Part shown: piece after piece, positions 6,909 through 15,613 of the stretch
Layout: the number at the start of each line of letters is the position of its first letter
Position numbering within the stretch: the stretch's first letter is position 1
Assembly (NCBI GenBank): GCA_008017145.1
Contig: SSGY01000030.1
Span: forward strand, 1-17,255
Source: Neisseriales bacterium
Lineage (GTDB): Bacteria > Pseudomonadota > Gammaproteobacteria > Burkholderiales > UBA11063
Direction: 5' to 3'
DNA: 17,255 nucleotides
Notes under the pieces: generated by a model
Told to the model about the DNA's origin: nothing
What the model saw: only the letters and a program-made list of their open reading frames with translations
Databases searched by the model: none
Translations under genes and position numbers: made by a program

Positions 6909-9527
6909 CTAAACAACCAGTGTCTTGACTGCGGATAGTGCTTCACCAAGTTTGGCAATGTCACTACCACCAGCCTGAGCCAAATCTGGACGACCACCAC
7001 CTTTACCACCGACAATCGCGGATAGCTTACCAACTAAATCCCCAGCTTTATACTGGCTGGTTAAATCTTTGGTAACCCCAACAACCAGATTAACTCGTTC
7101 ACCATTAGCTGCACCGATAACCACGATTCCGCTACCCAGTTTATCTTTGATTTTCTCGGTTAATTCAACCATCGCTTTGCTTTCGCTATTATCCATGCGT
7201 AAGATCAACAATTTAGCGCCATTTGCCAAAGTAATTGCCTGATCAAGTAACTCCTCAGCTTGATAAGCAGCTAACTTAGCTTTAAGATCAGCAATTTCTT
7301 TAGCTTGGGCTTTATTATCCGCCAAAATTGCATTAATTTTCTCGAGGAGAATATCATTACTCTGCGCTTTTAGTTGATCACGAACGACATCTAAAATTGC
7401 CATATTTTTTTGCATGCGTTTCAGTGCAGCTTCACCAGTGATTGCTTCAATCCGACGTACACCATTAGCAATACCACCCTCGCTGACAATTGAGAAAAAG
7501 CCAATGTCACCAGTTTGAATGACGTGAGTTCCACCACAAAGCTCAGTAGAAAACTCACCCATTTTAACTACGCGAACCTCATCGGTGTACTTTTCACCAA
7601 ATAATGCCATCGCACCAGCTTTAATTGCATCATCATAGCTCATTTCATCAATAGCTACTTCGTAATTTTGCATAATTACATGATTGACAATTCGTTCAAT
7701 CTCTTCAATCTGCGTGGCAGTCAAAGCTTTATCATTCGCAAAGTCAAAACGCGTTGATTCAGCAGTAACTAATGAACCTTTTTGCGTTGCATGGCTACCA
7801 ATTACTTCGTGTAGAGCCTTATGCAATAAATGTGTTACCGAGTGATTACGCGCCGTTGCCATCCGTTGATGTAAATCTATCGTTGCTACCACACTATCAC
7901 CGACTTTAAGTGAACCATGGGTTAATTTACCACTATGCCCATGTACCGCAGCACGAACTTTTTGCGTATCTTCAACTGCAAATAAACAGCTCACACCACC
8001 GTTAATAGACAGCGTACCGATATCACCGATTTGCCCACCAGATTCAGCATAAAATACGCTGTTATCCAACACTACTACACCATCATCACCAGCCAACAAT
8101 TGTGTAACTGGCTGTCCGTCTTTGTAGAGTGCAGTAACTTGCCCTTCACACGATACTTCATCATAACCAGCAAATTTTGTTTCATTGCCATTATAATCCA
8201 AAGCACCGGTCATTTTAAATTTACCAGCTGCTTTAGCCATTTCACGTTGATGCGCCATGCCTTTATCAAATCCTTCGATATCTACCGCTACATCGTGTTC
8301 GCGACAAACATCTTGTGTTAGATCCAATGGAAAACCATAAGTGTCATACAGTTTGAAGGCTATATCACCCGATAGAATATTAATCTTTTTAGCCAGCTCA
8401 GCTTGAATCAAAGTCATGCCATTATCAATCGTTTGGAAGAAACGCTCTTCTTCTTGATAAATAGTTTTTTCAATTAACTCTTGATTAAGAATCAATTCAG
8501 GGTAAGCATCACCCATTTCGCTAACTAATTCCGTCACCAATTGATTAAAGAACGGTTCACGACGACCTAATTTATAGCCATGGCGAATTGCACGACGAAT
8601 AATCCGACGCACCACATAGCCACGCCCTTCATTCGATGGCAATGCACCATCAGCAACCAAGAATGACACTGAACGAATATGATCCGCTAACACTTTTAGC
8701 GAGGCATTGGTTTTATCTTGGGTATTAGTGATTTGTGCTGCTTTATCAATCAGTTTTACAAATAAGTCAATCTCATAATTACTATGCACGTGCTGCAATA
8801 CTGCAGAAATACGCTCAATACCCATCCCCGTATCCACCGATGGTTTTGGTAATGGATGTAATTTACCGCTTTCATCACGGTTAAATTGCATAAATACGTT
8901 ATTCCAGATTTCAATAAAGCGATCGCCATCTTCTTCAGGGGTTCCCGGTAAACCGCCCCAAATATCCGCACCATGATCATAGAAAATTTCGGTACACGGA
9001 CCGCACGGGCCAGTATCACCCATTTGCCAGAAATTATCTGAGCCACCAGAGGCTTTATCACCAATCCGAATAATCCGCTCAGCGGCAAGTCCGATTTCTT
9101 TGTTCCAGATTTCAAATGCTTCATCATCGGTATGATAAACCGTTACATATAGTTTATCTTTTGGTAAATTTAACCATTCAGGCGAAGTTAAAAATTCCCA
9201 AGCATATTTAATCGCATCGGTTTTGAAATAATCACCAAAGCTAAAATTACCCAACATTTCAAAGAAAGTATGATGACGAGCAGTGTAACCAACGTTTTCC
9301 AAATCATTATGCTTACCACCAGCACGTACACATTTTTGTGAAGTCGTTGCACGGGTATAATCACGTTTTTCCAAACCCAAGAAAGTATCTTTAAATTGAT
9401 TCATTCCAGCATTGGTAAATAATAAAGTTGGATCATCGTGTGGAATCAGCGAACTGGATTTAACTATTTCGTGTCCTTTATTTTGAAAGAATTCTAAAAA
9501 TTTACGGCGAATTTGATTAACTTGCAT
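6909..9527 (-). CDS. alaS: Alanine--tRNA ligase
   Basis: The enzyme charges tRNA-Ala with alanine in the cytoplasm. At 872 residues it is close to the usual bacterial length (E. coli about 876) and complete. The class II catalytic domain shows [15 protein letters not shown] (residues 37-51), [17 protein letters not shown] (85-101), [17 protein letters not shown] (170-186) and DTGMGIERI (232-240). The editing domain has the zinc-type ligands H562 and H566 (HSVTH) and C664 and H668 (CGGTH). The C-terminal part has a heptad-like helical stretch around 725-755 and ends in the glycine-rich [15 protein letters not shown] of the C-Ala domain. AGGA lies six bases before the ATG. It is a single-gene unit. 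Confidence 0.98.
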   Translation of the reverse strand: MQVNQIRRKFLEFFQNKGHEIVKSSSLIPHDDPTLLFTNAGMNQFKDTFLGLEKRDYTRATTSQKCVRAGGKHNDLENVGYTARHHTFFEMLGNFSFGDYFKTDAIKYAWEFLTSPEWLNLPKDKLYVTVYHTDDEAFEIWNKEIGLAAERIIRIGDKASGGSDNFWQMGDTGPCGPCTEIFYDHGADIWGGLPGTPEEDGDRFIEIWNNVFMQFNRDESGKLHPLPKPSVDTGMGIERISAVLQHVHSNYEIDLFVKLIDKAAQITNTQDKTNASLKVLADHIRSVSFLVADGALPSNEGRGYVVRRIIRRAIRHGYKLGRREPFFNQLVTELVSEMGDAYPELILNQELIEKTIYQEEERFFQTIDNGMTLIQAELAKKINILSGDIAFKLYDTYGFPLDLTQDVCREHDVAVDIEGFDKGMAHQREMAKAAGKFKMTGALDYNGNETKFAGYDEVSCEGQVTALYKDGQPVTQLLAGDDGVVVLDNSVFYAESGGQIGDIGTLSINGGVSCLFAVEDTQKVRAAVHGHSGKLTHGSLKVGDSVVATIDLHQRMATARNHSVTHLLHKALHEVIGSHATQKGSLVTAESTRFDFANDKALTATQIEEIERIVNHVIMQNYEVAIDEMSYDDAIKAGAMALFGEKYTDEVRVVKMGEFSTELCGGTHVIQTGDIGFFSIVSEGGIANGVRRIEAITGEAALKRMQKNMAILDVVRDQLKAQSNDILLEKINAILADNKAQAKEIADLKAKLAAYQAEELLDQAITLANGAKLLILRMDNSESKAMVELTEKIKDKLGSGIVVIGAANGERVNLVVGVTKDLTSQYKAGDLVGKLSAIVGGKGGGRPDLAQAGGSDIAKLGEALSAVKTLVV

Positions 9528-9562
9528 GAATTATCCTATGTGAAGTATTGATTTAACCCACT

Positions 9563-9571
9563 ATTTTACCA
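9563..9571 (-). promoter_or_regulatory. Candidate extended -10 promoter of alaS
   Basis: On the minus strand TGGTAAAAT combines the TGn extension with TAAAAT, about 36 bases upstream of the alaS ATG. No good -35 is present, which extended -10 promoters tolerate. Confidence 0.45.
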
Positions 9572-9757
9572 AGTTTGGAGATAGTCTGCGTATCTGAATT
9601 TGATCTAACGTTACAGAAGTAAGGATAATTTGCAAAGGTATTCTATCTATAGTCAGAGATTATGCTTATCAATCACTTTAGCCACAAATTAAATACCGCA
9701 AAAGCGGGAACGTTTAGGAGTTGAATTAGAATTTAATCAATATACAACGGAAAAACA

Positions 9758-9766
9758 TGCTACAAT
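9758..9766 (+). promoter_or_regulatory. Candidate extended -10 promoter driving the riboswitch leader
   Basis: TGCTACAAT carries a TGn extension and a five-of-six -10 hexamer. Transcription would begin near 9773, just before the conserved riboswitch core, which supports the leader being, or having been, transcribed. Confidence 0.45.
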
Positions 9767-9772
9767 CGGATC

Positions 9773-9890
9773 AGTTGTAACTATTTTGCAGCTTCGATTA
9801 ATTTAAGGGAAGCAGGGTGCACTAAACAAATGTTTTAGTTATTCCCTCACTGGTCCGCAACCGTTATAGTCGGGTTACTTGAATTACAGA
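9773..9890 (+). ncRNA. Cobalamin (B12) riboswitch-like leader
   Basis: The conserved blocks of the cobalamin aptamer occur in order. First comes TTAATTTAAGGGAA (9798-9811; compare TTAATAGGGAA in proteobacterial examples). Next is GCAGGGTG (9812-9819), then ACTGGTCCGCAACCGTTA (9849-9866; compare ACTG..CCGCAACTGTAA), and then AGTCGGGTTACTTG (9868-9881; compare AGTCAGGATACCTG). Two differences from the usual form: a small hairpin (ACTAAAC-AAATG-TTTTAGT, 9821-9839) sits where a short joining loop is expected, and the hairpin arm between CGCAACNGT and AGTC is missing. The family normally shuts off B12 uptake or B12-replaceable enzymes when cobalamin is abundant. Here only a 30-codon ORF follows, so it seems orphaned. 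The ends are approximate. Confidence 0.6.
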
Positions 9891-9919
9891 ATTAAAAACC
9901 TCGGGACAGGAAACTCATC

Positions 9920-10090
9920 ATGAAATCACGCTTTATTTCACATTATAATCTCCAACCATTAGATATTAGTTTAATCAGTACTGTTGTACCGATTAAATTA
10001 CGAATGTGCTAAAACCCTCTTCTTCAATTTAGCTTTAATCTGACAAATAACGGCAAAGTTACACACACTGTGATCTTCGTCATATACTAG
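9920..10090 (+). pseudogene. Truncated remnant of the gene formerly controlled by the B12 leader
   Basis: An ATG at 9920, with AGGA 10-13 bases upstream, opens a 30-codon frame (MKSRFISHYNLQPLDISL...) ending in TAA at 10010-10012. The same frame stays open for 25 more codons, containing LLQFSFNLTNNGKV and ending TVIFVIY before TAG at 10088-10090. The N-terminus (basic residues, then a hydrophobic stretch) looks like a decayed signal peptide, and an aromatic-ending beta-strand-like tail is a feature of outer-membrane proteins. A deleted TonB-dependent cobalamin receptor would fit both the peptide and the riboswitch, but that is inference. A short genuine leader peptide is the alternative. Confidence 0.35.
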
Positions 10091-10137
10091 ATTATCGTAT
10101 ATTTAACACATTTTAGATATCAACTAAATCAAACAAT

Positions 10138-11301
10138 ATGCAAATAAACAAAAAACGCATGTTTGCTATAGTCATTGTTATTGCTTTTTGTTTAATCGGA
10201 CTAAGTGTAGCAATTAACACTAGTCAGAAAAACAGTGATCAAAAACACAATGGCAGCAAACATAGCAATCAATCAAACAAAAAAGAGCTAGATAGAAGTT
10301 CAATTTTTTTAGTAAATTTCTTAGATCCACAAAAGCCCATAAGTGGATTCTTTAAAGAAGATATTGATAATCATCAAGAAATTTATAATAAAGAATCACA
10401 GAGTGCCCCACCTGATTTCGGCGTGGGAAAAAATTTAAACTCAAATAACTTTGATATTAATTTCAATGACTTGCTTATTGCTGGTGGGCATGCCAATGAG
10501 TCTTATGGCAATGAATCTCACCCGATCATCAATGATATCGATTATATGAGACAATTCATGCAAAATAACCCAGGTTTTGAATCGTCTACTGAAGTAGAGA
10601 CCGTTTTCGTCTCAGATGATGTTGAAAATAGTTTAATGAGCTGTATTGAATTTAAAGGAAAATATACTTGTCATACTGCAGTAAGTAATTTAAATAATCC
10701 ACAAGATATCTTAGTTATCAATAACTATATTTATATTATAAACTCACATCAACAAAATCAGGCTGGTAGTTATACACGATGCAGAATCAATAACTATGGC
10801 TTTATCGATAGTTGTGGTCAAACAGCGCTTAATATCATAAATCCAGCCTGGTTCTACTATAATCCACCCAATGTTCACATCAGCGATTTTGTTTATTCTG
10901 GAGATAGTAGAAAAGTTCCAAAATCAGCAATCCAGTGCAACGTTGACAATCGAGGAAATTTCATAAATTGCAATCCTGATAGTGAAACACTAAGCATGTA
11001 TTATATTTCCAAAGCTTATAATGGATATTATTATCGTCCGCATTCTTTCGGTTCAGCTTATGTCGAAAAATGTGCAACAGTAGATGCTGAGTTCTGTACA
11101 AATTTGCACAATGAACAGTTAGTTTATCCGCTAAGCCTTAGTTTTAATAACAATAGAATGTTTATCTCAAACCAAAAATCAGGTAGCGGACACAATATTC
11201 TAAAATGTTCTGTCGATCTTAAAACTTGTGAAGTTATAACCAATAGCATTCCAAGTCCTAAATGTATAAGTGTATTCAATTTCAAAAGTAATAATAATTG
11301 A
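10138..11301 (+). CDS. Membrane-anchored extracytoplasmic protein with five cysteine-pair repeats, unknown function
   Basis: The 387-residue product has a basic N-terminus (MQINKKR), one hydrophobic segment at about 8-26, and then a Ser/Asn/Lys-rich low-complexity linker (27-52). The residue run around C18 (VIAFC) is a poor lipobox, so an uncleaved anchor or ordinary signal peptide is more likely. From about 165 on there are five repeats, each carrying a cysteine pair: C169/C178, C215/C226, C267/C278, C312/C320 and C357/C364, at steps of 45-52 residues. In several repeats the pair brackets a turn of the kind C-x-(I/V)-...-G-x-(F/I)-x-x-C, followed by a strand such as ILVINNYIYIINS. This suggests disulfide-pinned beta-propeller-like blades. 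No enzyme motif is seen. The ribosome binding site is poor. It stands alone between the orphan riboswitch and the efflux operon. Confidence 0.65.
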   Translation: MQINKKRMFAIVIVIAFCLIGLSVAINTSQKNSDQKHNGSKHSNQSNKKELDRSSIFLVNFLDPQKPISGFFKEDIDNHQEIYNKESQSAPPDFGVGKNLNSNNFDINFNDLLIAGGHANESYGNESHPIINDIDYMRQFMQNNPGFESSTEVETVFVSDDVENSLMSCIEFKGKYTCHTAVSNLNNPQDILVINNYIYIINSHQQNQAGSYTRCRINNYGFIDSCGQTALNIINPAWFYYNPPNVHISDFVYSGDSRKVPKSAIQCNVDNRGNFINCNPDSETLSMYYISKAYNGYYYRPHSFGSAYVEKCATVDAEFCTNLHNEQLVYPLSLSFNNNRMFISNQKSGSGHNILKCSVDLKTCEVITNSIPSPKCISVFNFKSNNN

Positions 11302-11330
11302 TCAATGATAGCGTTCTAAACAGCCTAGTT

Positions 11331-11343
11331 GAATTGCTAATTC
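11331..11343. promoter_or_regulatory. Small dyad upstream of the efflux operon
   Basis: GAATT-GCT-AATTC is a perfect 5-bp inverted repeat in the 168-bp gap before the fusion-protein gene. It could be a regulator half-site pair. No regulator is encoded next to the operon and no clear promoter hexamers were found, so this is weak. Confidence 0.2.
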
Positions 11344-11469
11344 ATGCATAAAAAAGTGGCAATTTTGATTGTTCACATGATAGAATCACGCAAAAAGTGT
11401 TAAAGATAATCACAGTCTTCGCAGATAAATTCTGATCAAGTCATTTTAAAGCAATAAATAAGGGGAAAT

Positions 11470-12471
11470 ATGAATAGAATTATTGACATATATAGAGATA
11501 AAATAAATTTTCCAATTTTTATAATCTTAATTGCCGTGATAATCGGTACAATCAGTTTGTTTTCTTATCTAATTCCTTTTACTGATAATGCTTTTGTAGT
11601 TGCCAACAACCAAACTGTTGCTGCCGAAATTTCTGGATATGTTTCTAAAATCTATATAAAAAATGGGCAAAAAGTTCAAAAAGGACAGCCATTATTTCAA
11701 GTTTATGATGAACCATACAAACTAGCCCTAGCAAAAAGCACGGCAGCCTATCAGCAAGCTCTAAGTAGCTTAGAAGAGCAAAAACAACAAATTGCCAAAG
11801 ATAATGCTGCGTTAAAAAGCTCGCAAATAAATCTCGATAAAGCTAAAACTGAGTATCGGATTAAAAATAATCCTCTTGCTGGTAATTCAGTATCTGAATT
11901 AGAGCTGAAAAATACCAAATATTCAATGCAATCATTTGAGCAACAAGTTAGTTCGGATCTTACTCAATTAAAAATTGACCAAAGTCGTTTAGTGCAAAAG
12001 CAGCAATCATTAGAACAAGCAAAAGCCAGCATGAATATTGATAAAATTAACCTGGATGAAACAATGGTTCGCGCAGGTAGTGATGGCGTAGTAGATAATA
12101 TGTTCCTCTCGGTCGGAACGCCAGTTTCACAGCATCAAGCATTGTTTTCTTTCGTGAATACTTCTACATGGTTTGTGCAAGCAAATATGAATGAAACTGA
12201 TTTACGTAAAGTTCGCCCAGGAGATAAAGCACTCATCTGGTTAAGAATGTATGGCTTAGATCGGGTTTTTCATGGTGTAATCGTCAATAACCTATGGGTA
12301 ACAGATCGGCAAAGCACTACCAACCGCTCACAGCAACAAACTATTTCTACGAATAATGAATGGCTTAATCTGCCACAGCGAGTACCATTGTTGATTGAAA
12401 TCAGTGATCCTGATCCGCAATTTCCTCTTAATCCCGGTGTAAGTGCATATGTTTATATCCAGACTAAGTGA
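11470..12471 (+). CDS. HlyD-family membrane fusion protein of a tripartite efflux system (AaeA/EmrA-like)
   Basis: The 333-residue protein bridges the inner-membrane transporter to the outer-membrane channel. It has one membrane segment (about 15-36), then the first half of a lipoyl-like domain (50-80, AAEISGYVSKIYIKNGQKVQKG). A coiled-coil hairpin follows (about 84-190, rich in Q, K, E and A), then the second lipoyl half with LDETMVRAGSDGVV (195-208), and a beta-barrel domain to the C-terminus. The size and the FUSC-type partners point to the AaeA branch rather than the RND-type fusion proteins. The start is supported by AAGGGGAAAT directly before the ATG. The end overlaps the next gene by about 23 bases. 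Substrates are unknown; AaeAB itself exports aromatic carboxylic acids. Confidence 0.87.
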   Translation: MNRIIDIYRDKINFPIFIILIAVIIGTISLFSYLIPFTDNAFVVANNQTVAAEISGYVSKIYIKNGQKVQKGQPLFQVYDEPYKLALAKSTAAYQQALSSLEEQKQQIAKDNAALKSSQINLDKAKTEYRIKNNPLAGNSVSELELKNTKYSMQSFEQQVSSDLTQLKIDQSRLVQKQQSLEQAKASMNIDKINLDETMVRAGSDGVVDNMFLSVGTPVSQHQALFSFVNTSTWFVQANMNETDLRKVRPGDKALIWLRMYGLDRVFHGVIVNNLWVTDRQSTTNRSQQQTISTNNEWLNLPQRVPLLIEISDPDPQFPLNPGVSAYVYIQTK

Positions 12472-13363
12472 GGCATTGAACCGTTATGATCCATATGGAG
12501 TCGTACGGATAAATACCTTCCAAACGCTGTATCTAACCATCTGTATATTTTTGGTAAATTTTATATTTGCTCCGCCATATATCAACCAACTATTACCAGT
12601 TTTTCTAATTGGGATTATCGCGGGAGGAAGTTCGCCAAGCTATCTGCGCCGACAACAAATTGTAGCAATATTTACAGCTCTTGCAATTATTTGGTATATT
12701 TGTGTTAATTTAGTAGCCAATCATAATTTGGCTACAGTGATCGTAAATGGTTTTTTGCTAAGTCTCATGTATTGGCTGGGAAGAAAAACTCCGCTTTTTG
12801 CTGCAATTGCTCTTATTTGTTTCTTATTAGGAATAATCCTACCACCATTAAAAATAAGCGGTAGTTTTTATGTATACTATAATTTGATTGTTATGTGTGG
12901 TGTCTATCTGTTAATAACCCTCGCATTTATCAATCTTTTCCCTAAACTCTATTACAACAGAATTTGGGTAAGAGCATTTTATTTGAGCTTAAATGAATTA
13001 GCCAATATTCAACGCACTTTAGCGCATGGCGAAACTAATTTTACAAACTCTAAACACTTAATCGGAATTTATCGAATAACTTCCGGTCTAACCCAAAAAG
13101 AATTTACTTTTGGCGCACGCAGAGTTAATATTTCTTTACTTCGCATTTATACATATATGACCACTTTAAGAACTAAGCTATTGCCAATTAACCCCCAAGC
13201 ACTACTACAAAGTGCAGATCTATGTGATCTTCTCTGCAACAAAATAACTAATCGTGAAATGTTACAATCAAATGATTTACAGGCTACAGATTTGCCAGAT
13301 GGAATTAAATATGCTTTGCAACAACTAATAATTGTTTGGAATAGAACATGTTCAAAAGTCTAG
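12449..13363 (+). CDS. FUSC-family transporter, N-terminal half-protein
   Basis: Around 304 residues: five or six hydrophobic segments between about residues 20 and 165, then a soluble helical region to the end. This is the layout of the first half of AaeB/FUSC aromatic-acid exporters, which are normally one chain of about 650 residues with two such halves. The frame can start at GTG 12443 or ATG 12449; I prefer the ATG. Both lie inside the fusion-protein gene, so translation is probably coupled. It ends (TAG) 16 bases inside the next gene, which supplies the second half. I infer a heteromeric transporter; a recent frameshift splitting one gene is the alternative. Confidence 0.72.
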   Translation: MFISRLSEALNRYDPYGVVRINTFQTLYLTICIFLVNFIFAPPYINQLLPVFLIGIIAGGSSPSYLRRQQIVAIFTALAIIWYICVNLVANHNLATVIVNGFLLSLMYWLGRKTPLFAAIALICFLLGIILPPLKISGSFYVYYNLIVMCGVYLLITLAFINLFPKLYYNRIWVRAFYLSLNELANIQRTLAHGETNFTNSKHLIGIYRITSGLTQKEFTFGARRVNISLLRIYTYMTTLRTKLLPINPQALLQSADLCDLLCNKITNREMLQSNDLQATDLPDGIKYALQQLIIVWNRTCSKV

Positions 13364-14175
13364 ATTTATATACCAAGCGCTATATACAGATCGTGATAAT
13401 TGTTATAATTGCTCAATCAATCTATCTATTTTCTCATTTGCCACACAACGTATGGATATTGATAACTATCACATCAGTTTATTCGGGGTTTCATGCAACC
13501 GATGTAATCAAACGTGCTAATCGTCGTATATATGGAACTATCCTTGGGGTAGCTATGGTTGCTATCATTTGGCATTTAGTCCACTGGGATTTTCGCCTTT
13601 TGATTATTATAACTACGCTTTTAGTTCCTGCTATGGTTTTCTTCAGTCAGATTCCGTACCAATATTTCGTAATTCTATCAACTTCTTTTTCTGATATTAC
13701 AACCGAATGGAGTAATTCGAGTAATTTTAATTTGATGTACTATGTTAATGATCGTTTAATTTGCACTCTCATCGGGTTTGCTTTATGTATTACGGCTGAA
13801 TATTTCTGGTTTGGACGGCAAAATTTAACTTATTTAAACGCATTACAAACTAAAAATACTATTCTCAAAAATATGGAACAATTATTTAATCTTGCTAAAT
13901 TTGGCGTTAGAAGCAATAAGATGTTTAAATTAACTAACACCTTACTTAAAGATATTTTAAAACTAAATAATTCAATTGTAGATCTTAAAGCTGAAAAAAA
14001 TGCGCAGGTTGAACATCTTGAAATCCAAAGTTTAAATATAGCTATTCAGCAAGTTGCCGATAAAATTATTAGCTTAAATTACCTAACTTCGAGTAAAACT
14101 AATCTATCCGCTATACAAAAATTAACCCTTGAAATCGAGAATGAACTCTCGCAAATTTCTACTAAATTAAGTTGA
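13348..14175 (+). CDS. FUSC-family transporter, C-terminal half-protein
   Basis: The 275-residue product has about six hydrophobic segments in residues 10-155, then a long helical, charged tail (about 160-275) likely to lie in the cytoplasm. The stretch VWILITITSVYSGFHATDV followed by KRANRRIYGTILG is the characteristic FUSC_2 signature: the transport-domain loop with conserved R..RI.GT..G. It overlaps the first half by 16 bases in a different frame. An in-frame TAG sits just before its ATG, and GGAAT lies about eight bases upstream, so it can be started independently. Its last codon overlaps the possible TTG start of the outer-membrane channel gene. Confidence 0.8.
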   Translation: MFKSLDLYTKRYIQIVIIVIIAQSIYLFSHLPHNVWILITITSVYSGFHATDVIKRANRRIYGTILGVAMVAIIWHLVHWDFRLLIIITTLLVPAMVFFSQIPYQYFVILSTSFSDITTEWSNSSNFNLMYYVNDRLICTLIGFALCITAEYFWFGRQNLTYLNALQTKNTILKNMEQLFNLAKFGVRSNKMFKLTNTLLKDILKLNNSIVDLKAEKNAQVEHLEIQSLNIAIQQVADKIISLNYLTSSKTNLSAIQKLTLEIENELSQISTKLS

Positions 14176-14180
14176 AAATC

Positions 14181-15563
14181 ATGTTTTATAAAATTAGCCC
14201 ACTTATTATTTTGACTGGTTTAATAACATCGTGCTCATTAGTGGCGCCAAACCGCCCAGATCCCAGCGTAAAATTACCTTCTTCATGGAATTACCAAAGT
14301 AATCCTGCGGAGAGTAATTTACCCTATATTGCTTGGTGGCAAAAATTCAACGATCCTAATTTAAATCGAATTATTGAAAGCGCATTAAAAAACAATGACA
14401 GCCTAGAAGCATCCAAAGCTAATATCGAGCAGGCACGAGCAAGCCTGCTAAGTGTAGAAATGAGCTGGATTCCTAGTCTGAGTGCATTGACAGGATTCTT
14501 TAATCTGCAACCATTAATGCCACAACCACAGCTGATATATGGCATGTATGCAGGTTACAATTCATTGAACATATTTAATATAATTGCACAACAGAAGGCG
14601 GCTGAATTGGGTGTCGAAGCGGCTAAAATGCAGTATCAAGGTAGTAAATTGGATGTAATTGCGCAAACTGCTAGTGCATACTACACCTTGATTGCACAAA
14701 AAGAAGAATTACGCCTGAATCAGGAAAACCTAAATGATTTAACTAAATCAATGCAGATAAAACAGAATAACAAGAGAGCAGGTCTTACAGCAACAGATGC
14801 AACGACCAATGCCACCCAATCTTATTACCAAACATTAAGCCAAGTTAAAGCAATCCAAAATAATATTATTAAATGTCAAAACGCATTGAATTATTTGTTG
14901 GGTGATATGCCAGGAACGGAATATCCTACAGCTGACTTTGCCAAAATTGAGACAAGTTATACTAACATTTCTAGCTTACCAGCTAAAGTTATTGGCAATC
15001 GCCCAGACGTAGCAGTTGCTGCATTAGAGTATAAAATTTATGCCCAAGACGTAACCGCTACTTATACTCAACTTCTACCCTCATTTATGCTTGGGCTTGG
15101 TCCAGCGGGCGGAACCAATGGTGGAATAGCAAATATGCCATCAAGCTTCAGCAGCACTATTCAAATGAACTTCATCAATTGGTCATTAAATCCAGCGGTA
15201 TTTGGGCAAGCAAGTTCCTACAAAGGACAAGCAAAAGCAGCCTATGTGAATTACATTGACACAGTACATAAAGCCTTACGTGACATCAATAATGATCTGG
15301 CAACTAACCAAATTACCAATGAGCGTTATCAGTTGCTTAAACAGGCTGGCAATAGCGCAGCAAGCAAGTATAAGGATACTTATTCAGCTTACCAAGCTGG
15401 TTTAAAATCGTTTGATGATACGCTCAATGCTAAACAAAATCTAAATCAGGTTCAACAAAGTATTAATCAAATAAGATTAGCACAAATGCAAGCGATTATC
15501 TCGCTGTATCAGGATTTAGGTGGTGGCTATCGCTATTTCGATGAAAGTCGTGAACATAATTAA
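14181..15563 (+). CDS. Outer-membrane efflux lipoprotein (NodT/OMF family)
   Basis: The TolC-like outer-membrane channel of the operon, about 460 residues, the usual size. The N-terminus is a lipoprotein signal with lipobox LITSC (the cysteine is residue 18 counted from this ATG). Family marks are IAWWQKFNDPNLNRII after the signal, the mid-protein GNRPDVAVAALEYKIYA that begins the second structural repeat, and the closing LGGGYRYF. Long Q/N/A-rich helices between them fit the periplasmic barrel. An in-frame TTG at 14172, overlapping the previous stop as TTGA, is an alternative start that would add three residues. I prefer the ATG; neither has a clear ribosome binding site, so coupling to the upstream gene is likely. 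It is the last gene of the operon. Confidence 0.9.
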   Translation: MFYKISPLIILTGLITSCSLVAPNRPDPSVKLPSSWNYQSNPAESNLPYIAWWQKFNDPNLNRIIESALKNNDSLEASKANIEQARASLLSVEMSWIPSLSALTGFFNLQPLMPQPQLIYGMYAGYNSLNIFNIIAQQKAAELGVEAAKMQYQGSKLDVIAQTASAYYTLIAQKEELRLNQENLNDLTKSMQIKQNNKRAGLTATDATTNATQSYYQTLSQVKAIQNNIIKCQNALNYLLGDMPGTEYPTADFAKIETSYTNISSLPAKVIGNRPDVAVAALEYKIYAQDVTATYTQLLPSFMLGLGPAGGTNGGIANMPSSFSSTIQMNFINWSLNPAVFGQASSYKGQAKAAYVNYIDTVHKALRDINNDLATNQITNERYQLLKQAGNSAASKYKDTYSAYQAGLKSFDDTLNAKQNLNQVQQSINQIRLAQMQAIISLYQDLGGGYRYFDESREHN

Positions 15564-15567
15564 CAAA

Positions 15568-15607
15568 CAGATACAGTCATAAGCACTGCTGGTTATAGCT
15601 GTATCTG
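15568..15607. terminator. Hairpin between convergent operons, candidate bidirectional terminator
   Basis: CAGATACAG and CTGTATCTG form a perfect 9-bp stem, continued inside by ATAA/TTAT across a 2x2 internal loop. It fills most of the 50-bp gap between the channel gene and the cysteine-metabolism gene, which face each other. On the minus strand it is followed by TTTGTTAATT; on the plus strand there is no T-run. Confidence 0.5.
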
Positions 15608-15613
15608 ACTTAA

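Noticed and set aside
8756..9127. 123-codon minus-strand frame inside alaS
   Set aside because: It is an alternative frame within the catalytic domain of AlaRS, with no recognisable features.
9696..9707. CCGC-AAAA-GCGG hairpin upstream of the riboswitch
   Set aside because: It is only a four-base stem with no T-run and no matching gene end; too small to call a terminator.
13332..13520. 62-codon frame spanning the junction of the two FUSC halves
   Set aside because: It is a third frame over two supported overlapping genes; it has no ribosome binding site and no membrane-protein character matching either half.
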